Below are positions 43,752 through 52,847 of a stretch of DNA of 64,000 bases, piece by piece; the stretch's first letter is position 1, and every line of letters begins with the position of its first letter. This stretch comes from Hahella sp. CCB-MM4 (GTDB taxonomy: Bacteria; Pseudomonadota; Gammaproteobacteria; Pseudomonadales; Oleiphilaceae): contig NZ_MRYI01000008.1 of assembly GCF_002260525.1 (NCBI RefSeq), positions 163,135-227,134 on the forward strand, written 5' to 3'. A model generated the notes under the pieces. It worked only from the letters and a program-made list of their open reading frames with translations. It did not search any database and was not told the DNA's origin. A program made the translations under genes and the position numbers.

Positions 43752-43812
43752 AGTATCTCCAATCTGAATGAGCTTCTTAAACGGGCAATTCTGTCAAATG
43801 CCTGGGAGTATG

Positions 43813-44772
43813 TTAATCCCAACCATGGTAGAGGTGGACATTATTATCCCGTAATAGTTGTGTGGGGATCAGGATTTTGGTTTGGGCCGGCTGATGACCC
43901 GCAACCAGTTCGATGCCGAGATCCACGGCTGTACTGGCCATGGTGGCCGGGAACTGGGCTGCCGAAGCGGTCCAAACCGGATCTTTGGCTTTCAGGGCGT
44001 TGACCGCGACAGGCGCACCGTCCACTGAAGCAATGATAAAGTTGCCGCGACCGGATTGACGAGCCATGGCAGCCGCGCCAGAGGCCGTAGGGTCGTTAAT
44101 GGCAAACACCGCATTGAGATTGGGGTAGCTTTCCATTAACAGCGCCATGGCCTCCATACCGCCTTCATAGCTTCCACCGCCACTAATGGAGTCAGATAGC
44201 AGGTAAATATCCGGATAGTTGTTCAGAACGGCTTTACAGCCGGCGACGCGCTCGACGACTGAGGAAACCGGTGGGCCGTTGATAATGACAATTTCCCCCT
44301 TGCCGTTGAGCTGATCGGCAAGGTACTCACAGGCAACTTCCCCCGCCTGGACATTATCCGTGGTGACGGTGGCATCGGCACCGGAAGCGTTCACATCAAC
44401 CGCAACCACTTTGACCCCGGCGCGTTGGGCCTGGCGGATATAAGGTTCGATGGCATAGGGATCTGACGCGACCAAAATGATCAGGTCCATTTTCAGTTTG
44501 ATGAATTCCTGAATCTGTTGCTCCAGCCGGGCTTCGTCATAGGCATTGGATTTCACCATGATGCGGACTGAGGTGCCGAATTTGTCCCGTATCCTTTGCC
44601 TTACGGTTTCGGCAATCCGCACAAAAAAAGGATTTCCCAGATCAGACACGCTGACTCCTACGGATTGCAGGGCAGGCTGTTGAGCTTTGTCTGCGGAGAC
44701 GTGTTCCACTGGCAGTAGAGCCACCAGAAGCGGTAAAAGGAGTAATGACAGCCAGCGCATAGAGAGCGGCAT
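43813..44772 (-). CDS. second periplasmic sugar-binding-type protein (possible TorT-like sensor partner)
   Basis: A 319-residue exported protein of the type I periplasmic-binding family (RbsB/TorT group). Signal peptide: MRWLSLLLLPLLVALLP. The N-lobe reads GVSVSDLGNPFFVRIAETVR and the C-lobe FIIASVDGAPVAVNALKAK, with a hinge at DVNASGADATVTTDN. It is much diverged from the first binding protein in the operon. A transporter needs only one; the spare could serve a sensor kinase, as TorT does for TorS, and a TorS-like kinase is encoded 3.4 kb upstream. Whether it feeds the permease or the kinase cannot be decided here. Confidence 0.78.
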   Translation of the reverse strand: MPLSMRWLSLLLLPLLVALLPVEHVSADKAQQPALQSVGVSVSDLGNPFFVRIAETVRQRIRDKFGTSVRIMVKSNAYDEARLEQQIQEFIKLKMDLIILVASDPYAIEPYIRQAQRAGVKVVAVDVNASGADATVTTDNVQAGEVACEYLADQLNGKGEIVIINGPPVSSVVERVAGCKAVLNNYPDIYLLSDSISGGGSYEGGMEAMALLMESYPNLNAVFAINDPTASGAAAMARQSGRGNFIIASVDGAPVAVNALKAKDPVWTASAAQFPATMASTAVDLGIELVAGHQPAQTKILIPTQLLRDNNVHLYHGWD

Positions 44773-44878
44773 CCCATATTTAGGCGGTTGTAAAAATCCG
44801 ACACCCGTTTCCAGTCAGGTATCGGATTGATCTCGGGTGATTCAAGCCCATCGCAGGCTTTAGGTTAGCATACTCCGA

Positions 44879-45673
44879 TCAGGCCTGAAGACTACCTGGC
44901 TGGTCCGGTTCCATCGCCCCGGTCATGATGGCAACGGCATCAGACATACTATGGGTTTTGGGGCTGATGACGGCAATGCGTTTGCCCAAGCGATGAATAT
45001 GGATTCGATCAGCAACTTCAAACACATGGGGCATGTTGTGGCTGATCAGGACCACCGGCAGGCCTTTATCCCGGACCTGGCGAATCAGATTCAGCACTCG
45101 GCGGGATTCTTTGACGCCCAGTGCCGCAGTGGGTTCGTCCATAATCACTACGCGACTGCCGAACATGGCGGTACGGGCCACAGCTACACCCTGGCGTTGT
45201 CCGCCGGACAAGGTCTCAACGGCCTGGCCGATATTCTGTATGGTCAGTAGCCCAAGTTCGGACATCTTATTGCGGGCCGCTTCGTGCATTTTCTTCTTAT
45301 CCAGCATGCGAAATACACGGCCTAATATTCCAGGCTTGCGGATCTCTCTGCCCAGATAGAGGTTATCAGCAATATTCAGGGCTGGGGACACGGCCAGATT
45401 CTGGTAAACCGTTTCAATGCCTTGAGACCGGGCGTCCAGTGGGTTCTTGAAGAGCGTGGCTTTGCCATCGACGAGGATTTCCCCCGCATCGGGCACCAGA
45501 GCCCCAGACAATGCCTTGATCAAGGAAGATTTTCCGGCGCCGTTATCACCGATCACAGCCAGGATTTCTCCCGGATACAGTTCGAAATCGGTGTTGTCGA
45601 TGGCGGTGACACGGCCGTAGCGCTTCACCAGACCTTTAGCCTGAAGTACCGGGGTTTGTTCGTATCTGTTCAT
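44879..45673 (-). CDS. frcA: sugar ABC transporter ATPase (FrcA-like)
   Basis: A 264-residue single nucleotide-binding domain. Walker A is IGDNGAGKSSLIKALSG, the signature VETLSGGQRQGVAVART, Walker B VVIMDEPTAALGVKES and the switch VVLISHNMPHVFE. Most ribose-type ATPases are double length; FrcA is the known single-length exception, so this fits. The start at 45673 was chosen because it overlaps the permease stop by ATGA and has GGAAGGT before it. It energises import from the cytoplasmic face. Confidence 0.9.
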   Translation of the reverse strand: MNRYEQTPVLQAKGLVKRYGRVTAIDNTDFELYPGEILAVIGDNGAGKSSLIKALSGALVPDAGEILVDGKATLFKNPLDARSQGIETVYQNLAVSPALNIADNLYLGREIRKPGILGRVFRMLDKKKMHEAARNKMSELGLLTIQNIGQAVETLSGGQRQGVAVARTAMFGSRVVIMDEPTAALGVKESRRVLNLIRQVRDKGLPVVLISHNMPHVFEVADRIHIHRLGKRIAVISPKTHSMSDAVAIMTGAMEPDQPGSLQA

Positions 45674-46758
45674 GATGACACCTTCCTGATCCATTGATCG
45701 ATTCCGACGGCGACAATTATCAGCATTCCAACGGTGAATTCCTGCCAGAGCACATCCACGCCGGATAAAGCCAGGCCGTTTCTGAAGAGGCCGACTACGA
45801 GTGCACCGATCAGGGTGCCGTAGATCGACCCACGTCCCCCAAACAGAGAGGTTCCGCCTATAACAACTGCCGTTATACTGTCCAGGTTAGCGGTATATCC
45901 GGCCTGTGGGCTGACGGAGCCGATTCGCCCGATCAGTGCCCAGGCGGCAAAGGCACATACCACACCGGCCACCACGTACACGGAGAGCAGGATACGATCG
46001 GTTCTGATGCCTGCCAGTCTGGCAGCGTCCGGATCATCCCCGGTGGCATAGACATGGCGTCCCCAGGCGGTCCAGTTCAATGCATACCAGATCAGGACAA
46101 AGAGACCGACCATCATCAATGAACCATAGGAGAGCCGCGCGCCGAGAAATTCTACGGTGTGTCCGGTCCACTGCAGTAATGGTGCAACAGCTTCGATTTC
46201 CTGTGAACGGATAGTCTCGCTCTTGGAATACCAGAGGTTCAGGGCAAAGAAGATATTCCAGGTGCCCAGGGTGACGATAAAGGGCGGTAGCTTAAGCCGG
46301 GTGACCAATGCGCCGTTGATGGCACCGGCCAGGGCGCCGACGGCAAAACCGGCCAGGAGGGCCAGCGCCGGAGGCATGCCGAATTCCACTGCGAAGCGTC
46401 CCATGACCACTGTTGTCAGTACCATGATGGCCCCGACCGAGAGATCAATACCCGCGGTGAGGATGATCAAGGTCTGGGCAACCCCCAGAATACCGATGAT
46501 GGTAACCTGTTGAAGCACCAGGGAAAGATTGAATGGATGCAAAAAGCGGTCGCCGACAATGATGCTGAATGCCGCGATAGCCAGAAGCAGTACCATGATG
46601 GGGGCTGCGGTAGGATTACTGTGCAGAATCCGGTGGATACGCTGGATGGGAGAGAGTTGCTGATCAAAGCGGGCAACATTGCCCTGAGCTTGGTCGGCGA
46701 CCCTTTCATGGTCCAGCATTTGGCTCCCGGTCGGCGTAGGTTTGAGTATCTCGCTCAT
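45670..46758 (-). CDS. frcC: sugar ABC transporter permease (FrcC-like)
   Basis: A 362-residue inner-membrane permease of the RbsC/FrcC family with about ten helices. Family marks include GVAQTLIILTAGIDLSVGA, GAINGALVTRLKLPPFIVTL and AVVIGGTSLFGGRGSIYGT. The ATG at 46758 follows GGCGGGACTTAAC; the frame is open from a GTG at 46773, a less likely start. Its last codons overlap the ATPase start, so translation is coupled. It carries the sugar delivered by the binding protein. Confidence 0.9.
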   Translation of the reverse strand: MSEILKPTPTGSQMLDHERVADQAQGNVARFDQQLSPIQRIHRILHSNPTAAPIMVLLLAIAAFSIIVGDRFLHPFNLSLVLQQVTIIGILGVAQTLIILTAGIDLSVGAIMVLTTVVMGRFAVEFGMPPALALLAGFAVGALAGAINGALVTRLKLPPFIVTLGTWNIFFALNLWYSKSETIRSQEIEAVAPLLQWTGHTVEFLGARLSYGSLMMVGLFVLIWYALNWTAWGRHVYATGDDPDAARLAGIRTDRILLSVYVVAGVVCAFAAWALIGRIGSVSPQAGYTANLDSITAVVIGGTSLFGGRGSIYGTLIGALVVGLFRNGLALSGVDVLWQEFTVGMLIIVAVGIDQWIRKVSS

Positions 46759-46809
46759 GTTAAGTCCCGCCACGTGTGTTGTTGAGTGGTTTGGAGGCAG
46801 TGTTTGGTT

Positions 46810-46843
46810 GGCGCGGCAGGGGATGCATATCCACCACCGCGCC
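46810..46843 (-). other. hairpin between frcB and frcC
   Basis: GGCGCGG and CCGCGCC form a 7-bp GC stem about a 20-nt loop in the 105-bp gap between the binding-protein stop and the permease start. Such structures often protect or partly terminate the upstream message, giving more binding protein than permease. No T-run follows. Confidence 0.45.
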
Positions 46844-46863
46844 GGTTTACGCTGGAAAAGCGA

Positions 46864-47886
46864 TTAACCCCAGCACTTGTTCAGGCCGTCTTTGGAAGAC
46901 GAGGAGGGGATGCCTGAGGACGGCTGATTGGTAATCAGTTCAACGCCGGTATTCACAAAATCCAGACCGGGAGTAGCAGAGGGCTTCTGGTGGCTATCGG
47001 CAAAGTTTTTCACCGCTTCGACACCCATGGATGCCATTTTGAGAGGGAACTGCATGGAGGTTGCACCGATGACTCCGGCTTCAACGTTACGGACACCTGG
47101 GCAACCGCCATCAACCGAAACGATCAACACATCCTTTTCCATACCGAAGGCTTTTAAGGCCTCGTAAGCTCCTGCAGCGGCAGGTTCGTTGATGGTGTAA
47201 ACCACATTGACGCCAGGATCTTTCTGCATCAGGTTTTCCATGGCACGGCGGCCGCCTTCTTCAGATCCCAGCGTGACATCGTTGCCGACAATACGAGGGT
47301 CACTTTCGTCGCCAATATCATTGGGATCCTTCAAATCAATGCCGAATCCTTTGAGGAATCCCTGGTTGCGTGCCACGTCTACGGTGATTTCGCTGGCATT
47401 AAGATCAAGCAGGGCAATTTTGGCTTTATCGGCATTGGAACCGAGCTGCTGGCGAGCCCATTGACCGATTAATTCACCGGCTTTGAAGTTATCTGTGGCA
47501 AATGTTGCATCAGCAGCAGACGCGGGGCTTAACGGTGTATCCAATGCAATGACCAGCACACCGGCTTTACGGGCTTTTTCGATGGCTGGGACCACTCCGG
47601 CAGGGTCACTGGGGGTAATCAGAATACCTTTAGCGCCTGAGGCGACCAGATTCTCGATCGCCTGAACCTGGGAATCATTATCTCCGTCGTAGCGGCCAGC
47701 GAAGGTTCTCAAGTCCATGCCAAGCTCAGCGGCCTTCTGTTGAGCGCCTTCTTTCATTTTGACGAAGAAAGGATTGGTATTGGTTTTAGTGATCAGGCCG
47801 ACAATTACTTTATCTGCGGCCAGTGAAAAAGGTGAGGCCAGTGCGGTGCACAAGGCCAAGGCTGAGCTGTATTTAGCAAGTTTCAT
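46864..47886 (-). CDS. frcB: fructose-type ABC transporter substrate-binding protein (FrcB-like)
   Basis: A 340-residue periplasmic protein. Signal peptide: [19 protein letters not shown], cut after LAA. The mature protein begins [20 protein letters not shown] and has [38 protein letters not shown] and [20 protein letters not shown]. This text and the paired fructokinase match FrcB of the rhizobial fructose transporter. The ATG at 47886 was chosen over an upstream one because of the signal peptide and GGAGAATAAAAAT before it. It opens the operon frcB-frcC-frcA-binding protein-kinase. Confidence 0.9.
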   Translation of the reverse strand: MKLAKYSSALALCTALASPFSLAADKVIVGLITKTNTNPFFVKMKEGAQQKAAELGMDLRTFAGRYDGDNDSQVQAIENLVASGAKGILITPSDPAGVVPAIEKARKAGVLVIALDTPLSPASAADATFATDNFKAGELIGQWARQQLGSNADKAKIALLDLNASEITVDVARNQGFLKGFGIDLKDPNDIGDESDPRIVGNDVTLGSEEGGRRAMENLMQKDPGVNVVYTINEPAAAGAYEALKAFGMEKDVLIVSVDGGCPGVRNVEAGVIGATSMQFPLKMASMGVEAVKNFADSHQKPSATPGLDFVNTGVELITNQPSSGIPSSSSKDGLNKCWG

Positions 47887-47904
47887 ATTTTTATTCTCCA
47901 CTAG

Positions 47905-47934
47905 TTGCATGAATACAAATTGCATGAATACGGT
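47905..47934. repeat. 15-bp tandem duplication in the frcB leader
   Basis: TTGCATGAATACAAA (47905-47919) followed by TTGCATGAATACGGT (47920-47934), 18 bp upstream of the frcB start codon on the minus strand. Confidence 0.7.
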
Positions 47935-48029
47935 GTTTTGAAGCCCTTTAAGGAGCTGAGGACAGCATCTCACCGGATTGCTAATGGGAAATTTCAATAA
48001 AACAGGAAACTCTGTAACAATTGTAATAA

Positions 48030-48052
48030 TTGATAAATCTTTTATTTATCAA
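48030..48052. promoter_or_regulatory. inverted repeat upstream of frcB
   Basis: TTGATAAAT and ATTTATCAA form a perfect 9-bp inverted repeat with a 5-bp centre (CTTTT), about 145 bp upstream of frcB and 110 bp beyond the hybrid-kinase stop. It may be an operator for the transporter operon or the end of the kinase transcript. AT content is too high for a stable terminator. Confidence 0.35.
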
Positions 48053-48161
48053 ATGAATAGGTGGCGCGGGGCAAGGGGTAATTGTAAGAACTAATGGCAA
48101 GGATTAATAAAGTAGAAGGTGGGGGAAATGAAGCCGCCAGGCGTAAGGACGAAGCAAGATC

Positions 48162-50786
48162 TTAAGATAGCTGGAACAGTTTCTTCAGCGTTGCCTGAGA
48201 TATTGGTTTGGGTAGAAGCGGATCATTGGCCTTTAACCCATAACGGCTTTCCAGGATTTCCCGTGGCATGCCTGAAGTTAACACTACGATCAGATCGGGG
48301 AATCGCTGTCGGCATTCGGCTAACAAATCCACACCGCTCATGGTGCCTTGCAGGTTGATATCGGTGATAACCATATCGGGTAGGGGGAATACACCATCGG
48401 AGGAGGCAAACATCACCTTCAACAGATCTTCCGCACGTTCATAACAGTCCGTTGAAAAGCCAAATGTCTCCAACTGTTGCACGATGGTGGCCTGTACATC
48501 GGGATCGTCCTCCACCACGGCAATGCGGGCATTGGAGGGGATATTAACCCTCAGAAAGGTATCCTGTTCGGAAGGCATGGGCGCAGTGATATGTCGGTCA
48601 AGAGGGAAAGTCAGTGATATCCGGGTGCCCTTTCCGGGGGCAGAATCGATATCCAGATGTCCCCCGGATTGGGTGGCAAAGCCATATACCATGCTGAGCC
48701 CCAGGCCACTGCCTTTCCCTACCGGTTTGGTTGTAAAGAAAGGTTCCAGTATCCGTTCCTGCAAATCTCTGGGAATTCCGCTTCCGGTGTCTTCAACCGT
48801 TAGACTGACCGTATCTCCGTTCTTAAGTTCGTGATCATTCCTTTGTTCATTTCTGGATTGCCCCCTATCTTCTGTTACCTGCGGGAGTATTCGGGTGCGG
48901 AATATCAGCTTGCCACCCTCGGGCATGGCAGCGCTGCTGTTGAGTGCCAGATTCAGGATGGCATTCTCCAATTGTGAGGGGTCGACAAATACTTCACCGG
49001 TTGCCGCCTGCAGGTCTGTAGTGACATCGATATTCTGGCCGACACTGTATTCGATAAGATCCATCATGCCTTCCAGTAACTCATCCACGTTGGTCCTTTC
49101 GGGATATAGTTGCTGTTTGCGGCTGAATGCCAGCAAACGTTGCACCAGGGCAACGCCTTTTTCGGTGACGCGAAGTGCCCGTTGAATCTGACGCTGCTGA
49201 TTTTCCTCAAGCTCCGGACCCTGGTTTAGTAACTGTAAGCTACCCAATATGGCGGCCAGCAGATTATTGAAATCGTGGGCGACACCTCCGGTCAGTTGTC
49301 CCAGAACTTCCATTTTTTGAGATTGGATCAACTGCTGTTCCATGGTGCGCCTTTCAGTCAGGTCACGATAGAGCGTGACAAAGCCTCCCTCCGGCATGGG
49401 TTGACTGCGAAACTCGATGACCTTGCCGGAATCGTAGTGGCGCTCAAAGGTCTGGGCGGACTCCAGGCGAGCCAGATTGAGATCCTCCATATCAATGGGG
49501 TGGCGGTCTATCGTCAGGTTTCGATGCGGTTGCCGGGACATGATGGATTGCACCTCAGACAGACCCATGTTGGCATACACTTCGTCCGGCGAGAGTTCAA
49601 AAATCTCCAGATAACGTCGGTTCCAGGCGATCAGTCGTTGATCCCGGGAGAATACACTGAGCCCGTCATGGATTTGATTAAACACGGTTTCCAGCAATTT
49701 GGTCTGGGCTTTCAGGTCCTGACTGACCTTTCTCATCTGCAGTGCGTCCCGGCGGAACACACTGAAGGAACGGGCCAGATCTCCAATCTCGTCTGACCGG
49801 TCAATTGTTGGTTCAGGGGTATCCGTATTCCCTTCGGCAAGCTTTGTCATGTCCCGGGTGACGGCTTCCAGGTCACGGGTTACGCCGTAGTTGAATCTGG
49901 CGCTGTAGATGAAGGCTCCCAGCATCAACAGCGACATCAGCAGTATCCAGCCCTGGCCCTGGTTGACGGCTTCCGCCACAGACTCACGCTGCCGGACCAC
50001 GCTTTTTTGCAAATCCCCGACAAACAGATTGACCTGGCCGGTCAACTCCTCCGATTGTGCTCTGATGGAGGCAATCAGATAGGGCTTGCGACGGCGAAAC
50101 TCCGATAGTCGCTGATGGGAAAGATGGACTGTCTTTAAAAGGTTCTCTGCCTTGGCGGATACGGTGGCATTGTCTATCCCTGCCAACGCTGATCGGGCTT
50201 CCTGAAATTCCACGACGTTCGGATTGGCCAGCCGGAGTTGATCCGGTTGGGTCAGGTGATCCAGCGTGCCGACGAAGGCCATTAGGGCAGAATCGGGGGC
50301 ACTTTCTTGATCTGAGTTGGCGGTAGAGTCAGCAGCAGAAACACCAAGCGTCAGGTCATCAATATCGAAACGCAGTGCCAGTACATCCTCCCGCAGAAAC
50401 AATTCATCTTCCACGATAGTGATCAGCTCGCTGACGAAGCCGAACAACCGGTTCAAACGTTCTTCGAGTTCAGAGCGAAAATTGTCGTCTCTGATATTCG
50501 CGGCGACCAGTTTTAGTTCATGGAATTTCTGCTCCAGACGGGTACGTTCATTCTGCAGCAGGAAAGGTCTGGCAGCGTCAGCGACATAGGGGGAAAGGGC
50601 TGCCAGTTGCGCGACCCCCTCGGACAGGTTTAATGCCGTGCTGATTTCAGGCAGGGTCTGGGATTCAAAACGATATACCGTATCGGCGGTCTGGCGGGTG
50701 ACGAGCCATCCCACCAGCCCCATACTCAGGGTGAGGAGGGCCAGTACCAACAGCGTCCATATACTGCGGGTTTTGATCCTCAGCAT
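48162..50786 (-). CDS. TorS-like hybrid histidine kinase
   Basis: An 874-residue kinase. Two membrane helices (about 10-30 and 278-298) bracket an all-helical periplasmic domain (TLPEISTALNLSEGVAQLAA) like the TorS sensor. HAMP follows (DEIGDLARSFSVFR), a PAS domain (LLETVFNQIHDGLSVFSRDQ), HisKA (LTGGVAHDFNNLLAAILGSL, His in AHDF), ATPase (NLALNSSAAMP, DTGSGIP, GSGLGLSMVYGF) and a receiver domain (VEDDPDVQ and VITDINLQ). The start overlaps the stop of the response regulator gene by 7 bp, so they form a pair. Position next to a sugar transporter suggests sugar sensing, perhaps with the second binding protein. Confidence 0.88.
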   Translation of the reverse strand: MLRIKTRSIWTLLVLALLTLSMGLVGWLVTRQTADTVYRFESQTLPEISTALNLSEGVAQLAALSPYVADAARPFLLQNERTRLEQKFHELKLVAANIRDDNFRSELEERLNRLFGFVSELITIVEDELFLREDVLALRFDIDDLTLGVSAADSTANSDQESAPDSALMAFVGTLDHLTQPDQLRLANPNVVEFQEARSALAGIDNATVSAKAENLLKTVHLSHQRLSEFRRRKPYLIASIRAQSEELTGQVNLFVGDLQKSVVRQRESVAEAVNQGQGWILLMSLLMLGAFIYSARFNYGVTRDLEAVTRDMTKLAEGNTDTPEPTIDRSDEIGDLARSFSVFRRDALQMRKVSQDLKAQTKLLETVFNQIHDGLSVFSRDQRLIAWNRRYLEIFELSPDEVYANMGLSEVQSIMSRQPHRNLTIDRHPIDMEDLNLARLESAQTFERHYDSGKVIEFRSQPMPEGGFVTLYRDLTERRTMEQQLIQSQKMEVLGQLTGGVAHDFNNLLAAILGSLQLLNQGPELEENQQRQIQRALRVTEKGVALVQRLLAFSRKQQLYPERTNVDELLEGMMDLIEYSVGQNIDVTTDLQAATGEVFVDPSQLENAILNLALNSSAAMPEGGKLIFRTRILPQVTEDRGQSRNEQRNDHELKNGDTVSLTVEDTGSGIPRDLQERILEPFFTTKPVGKGSGLGLSMVYGFATQSGGHLDIDSAPGKGTRISLTFPLDRHITAPMPSEQDTFLRVNIPSNARIAVVEDDPDVQATIVQQLETFGFSTDCYERAEDLLKVMFASSDGVFPLPDMVITDINLQGTMSGVDLLAECRQRFPDLIVVLTSGMPREILESRYGLKANDPLLPKPISQATLKKLFQLS

Positions 50787-51529
50787 CGATTCTTCTGCAC
50801 CGGTTGGCTGAATATGTAACCAATGCCCCGTTCCGTGCGGATATACATCGGGGTTTTGGGATTGGGCTCTATTTTTCGTCGGATGCGCAGGATCTGAACG
50901 TCGATGGTTCGGTCAAAGACATCCGTCTGGTCTCCACGGGTTCGTTCTAGCAGTTCCTCCCGGGAAAACACCCGCTTGGGATGTTTGGCCAATACTTCCA
51001 GCAGCGCAAATTCCCCGAAGGTCAGGTCAATGATCTGGCCACCCTGGTGTCTGAGTTCTCTGGCGGTCAGGTCCAGAATCCAGTTGCCGAACATCAGGCA
51101 GTCATGCTCCTGGGTGACCTCGGAGCCGGGAGAATCCCCTCCATTGGCAGATAGTCGGGTACTGCGGCGAATCAGGGCATTAACCCGGGCCACCAGCTCG
51201 CGGACATTGAAAGGTTTCATCAGATAGTCGTCTGCAGCCAGTTCCAGGCCGAGAATGCGGTCGGTCTCGTCACCTTTTCCGGTCAGCATCATAATGGGGA
51301 TAGTGCTCTGTTCTCTGACCTGGCGGGCCAGTATCAAGCCGTCCTCGCCTTTTAGTCGTAAATCCATGATCAGCAGCGAAATATCCTGTTCCAGGGCCTG
51401 GAACATTTCTGTTCCGGTGGCCACTGCTGTGGTCAGATAACCTGCCTGTTGCAGGCAGTCCTCAAGGACTTCGCGAATGTCCTGCTCATCGTCCACGATG
51501 AGAATTCGGTATTTGGGTATCTCGTGCAA
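50780..51529 (-). CDS. OmpR/TorR-family response regulator
   Basis: A 249-residue regulator. The receiver domain has ILIVDDEQDIREVLE, ISLLIMDLRLKGEDG with the phospho-Asp, and ADDYLMKPFNVRELVARVNA. The winged-helix domain (DLTARELRHQ, LTFGEFALLEVLAKHPKRVF, then VDVQ-like IDVQILRIRRKIEPNP, ending GIGYIFS) binds DNA. It is co-transcribed and overlaps the TorS-like kinase, its probable partner. Its target may be the downstream fructose operon; no direct repeat site was recognised. Confidence 0.92.
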   Translation of the reverse strand: MHEIPKYRILIVDDEQDIREVLEDCLQQAGYLTTAVATGTEMFQALEQDISLLIMDLRLKGEDGLILARQVREQSTIPIMMLTGKGDETDRILGLELAADDYLMKPFNVRELVARVNALIRRSTRLSANGGDSPGSEVTQEHDCLMFGNWILDLTARELRHQGGQIIDLTFGEFALLEVLAKHPKRVFSREELLERTRGDQTDVFDRTIDVQILRIRRKIEPNPKTPMYIRTERGIGYIFSQPVQKNRC

Positions 51530-51585
51530 GACTCAACATACTCCTGCAATTGGCCGTTGGCCGATTTATCGTTTTTGTTTTGCTT

Positions 51586-51620
51586 CTCAGTTCAGCTGCT
51601 CAGTTTTGCTGCGCTTTTCA
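51586..51620. repeat. 13-bp repeat, 2 copies plus remnant
   Basis: CTCAGTTCAGCTG (51586-51598) then CTCAGTTTTGCTG (51599-51611), followed by a remnant CGCTTTTCAG. It lies in the 266-bp region between divergent regulator and ferritin-like genes. Confidence 0.6.
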
Positions 51621-51795
51621 GTATGAAGGTTTCCCGGTGGCCTGGTTTGGCAATCACCCCGGGGTTGTTCATACTAAAGGTGTTTATCTTTGTGGTGTTC
51701 CTGTTTTGGTTTGTTTATATCAGGGTAGTCCTCATCGGGGTTCACCTAATTGGAAAGTACACCATAGACAATGAAATCTGTAAACGGAGGAGCCA

Positions 51796-52083
51796 ATGGC
51801 GAACGAAGGTTACCATGAGCCGATTAATGAGTTGTCTGATGAAACGCGCGATATGCACAGAGCGATCACTTCACTGATGGAAGAACTGGAGGCTGTGGAC
51901 TGGTACAACCAGCGCGTGGATGCCTGTAAGGATGAAGAGTTGAAAGCCATCCTCGCCCATAACCGGGATGAGGAAAAGGAACATGCGGCTATGGTCCTGG
52001 AGTGGATTCGCCGGAAAGACCCGACCTTCGATAAAGAGTTAAAGGATTATCTGTTTACTGAGAAACCCATTGCCCATAAATAA
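51796..52083 (+). CDS. encapsulated-ferritin-like protein (EncFtn family), without targeting peptide
   Basis: A 95-residue, two-helix half-ferritin matching EncFtn of Rhodospirillum: MEELEAVDWYNQRVDACKD and AHNRDEEKEHAAMVLEWIRR are nearly identical in pattern, including the metal-binding Glu and the ExxH (EKEH) ligands, and the end YLFTEKPI. In EncFtn two subunits complete a di-iron ferroxidase centre. Normal homologues continue with a tail that carries an encapsulin-targeting peptide; here the protein stops at EKPIAHK. No encapsulin gene lies in the following 11 kb of this window. A GGAGGAGCC ribosome binding site precedes the start. Confidence 0.9.
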   Translation: MANEGYHEPINELSDETRDMHRAITSLMEELEAVDWYNQRVDACKDEELKAILAHNRDEEKEHAAMVLEWIRRKDPTFDKELKDYLFTEKPIAHK

Positions 52084-52180
52084 TTGGAATCGTATATGTA
52101 CCTGGGGCTTCCCGATTCCTCGTGAAGGCTCCAGTCATTCACGTTATCGGATTATTCTGGAGGATATCTGAAGGGGCGAC

Positions 52181-52453
52181 CTATTTGAAAATGTCGTCCA
52201 GGTTAGCCTGGTCGGTATTGGTTTGGAAATATTGGCTTAATAGAGGCCTTCCCACCAGACTCTGCAAACAACGGTCTGAAGAGGCGCAGCCAGTATCAAG
52301 ATATTGGGTGGACTGACGCTGAAGCTCGACTCTCGGTACAGAGAAATCGTAAATTGTGGTCTGCTCAGGATGATCCCTATGCACGAATACCGTGCTGAGG
52401 ACCGTGAATCCAAATCCGATAAAGGCAAGTGTCAGAAAAGAAAAGTGTTGCAT
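52181..52453 (-). CDS. possible small membrane-anchored protein
   Basis: A 90-residue frame with one N-terminal hydrophobic helix (FSFLTLAFIGFGFTVLSTVF) followed by a hydrophilic part with two cysteines (DTGCASSDRCLQ). The start at 52453 is chosen; the frame opens earlier at 52513. No strong ribosome binding site is seen and I recognise no family, so it may not be real. Confidence 0.35.
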   Translation of the reverse strand: MQHFSFLTLAFIGFGFTVLSTVFVHRDHPEQTTIYDFSVPRVELQRQSTQYLDTGCASSDRCLQSLVGRPLLSQYFQTNTDQANLDDIFK

Positions 52454-52676
52454 ATTGTATGACCATCGCAGCACAGGTCTTCCGTTCACAATGAAACCTC
52501 GACGTCCTTTCAATGGTTGAAGTTAATGCAATTCCACAATTGCGCTCGGTTTTGACATCCCTGATAGGCTTTTCAAGTCTGTCTTTTCAGATCCGATCAG
52601 GTGTACTTAAAGTATGGTTGGGGGAAGGGACGAAATGAAGACAGGTTCTGTCAAAGACTGTGAAATGTAAGCCCTG

Positions 52677-52820
52677 CCGGGTAAGTGAGTGCTGTCTGGC
52701 AAATGAATAATATCTGGTAAATATATAATGTCTGGCAAATAGCTAATATCTGGCAAATAGCTAAGATCTGGCAAATAGATAGCGACAGGCAAGTAAGTGC
52801 GAAAGGGCAAGATAGACAAC
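52677..52820. repeat. 18-bp tandem repeat, 8 degenerate copies
   Basis: Units every 18 bp from 52677 to 52820, the best being TCTGGCAAATAGCTAATA (52731) and TCTGGCAAATAGCTAAGA (52749); end copies are decayed (ACAGGCAAGTAAGTGCGA). It begins 27 bp beyond the stop of the minus-strand CHASE2 kinase gene. Translated on the minus strand it would give a YLPDI-type repeat, but I treat this as non-coding. Confidence 0.92.
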
Positions 52821-52847
52821 CAGAACTGAGTAAACTGCCGGTGCTGA

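Noticed and set aside
52607..52819. Minus-strand frame with YLPDI repeats
   Set aside because: It is an artefact of 18-bp repeat DNA; it has no RBS and lies in the tail of the CHASE2 kinase gene.
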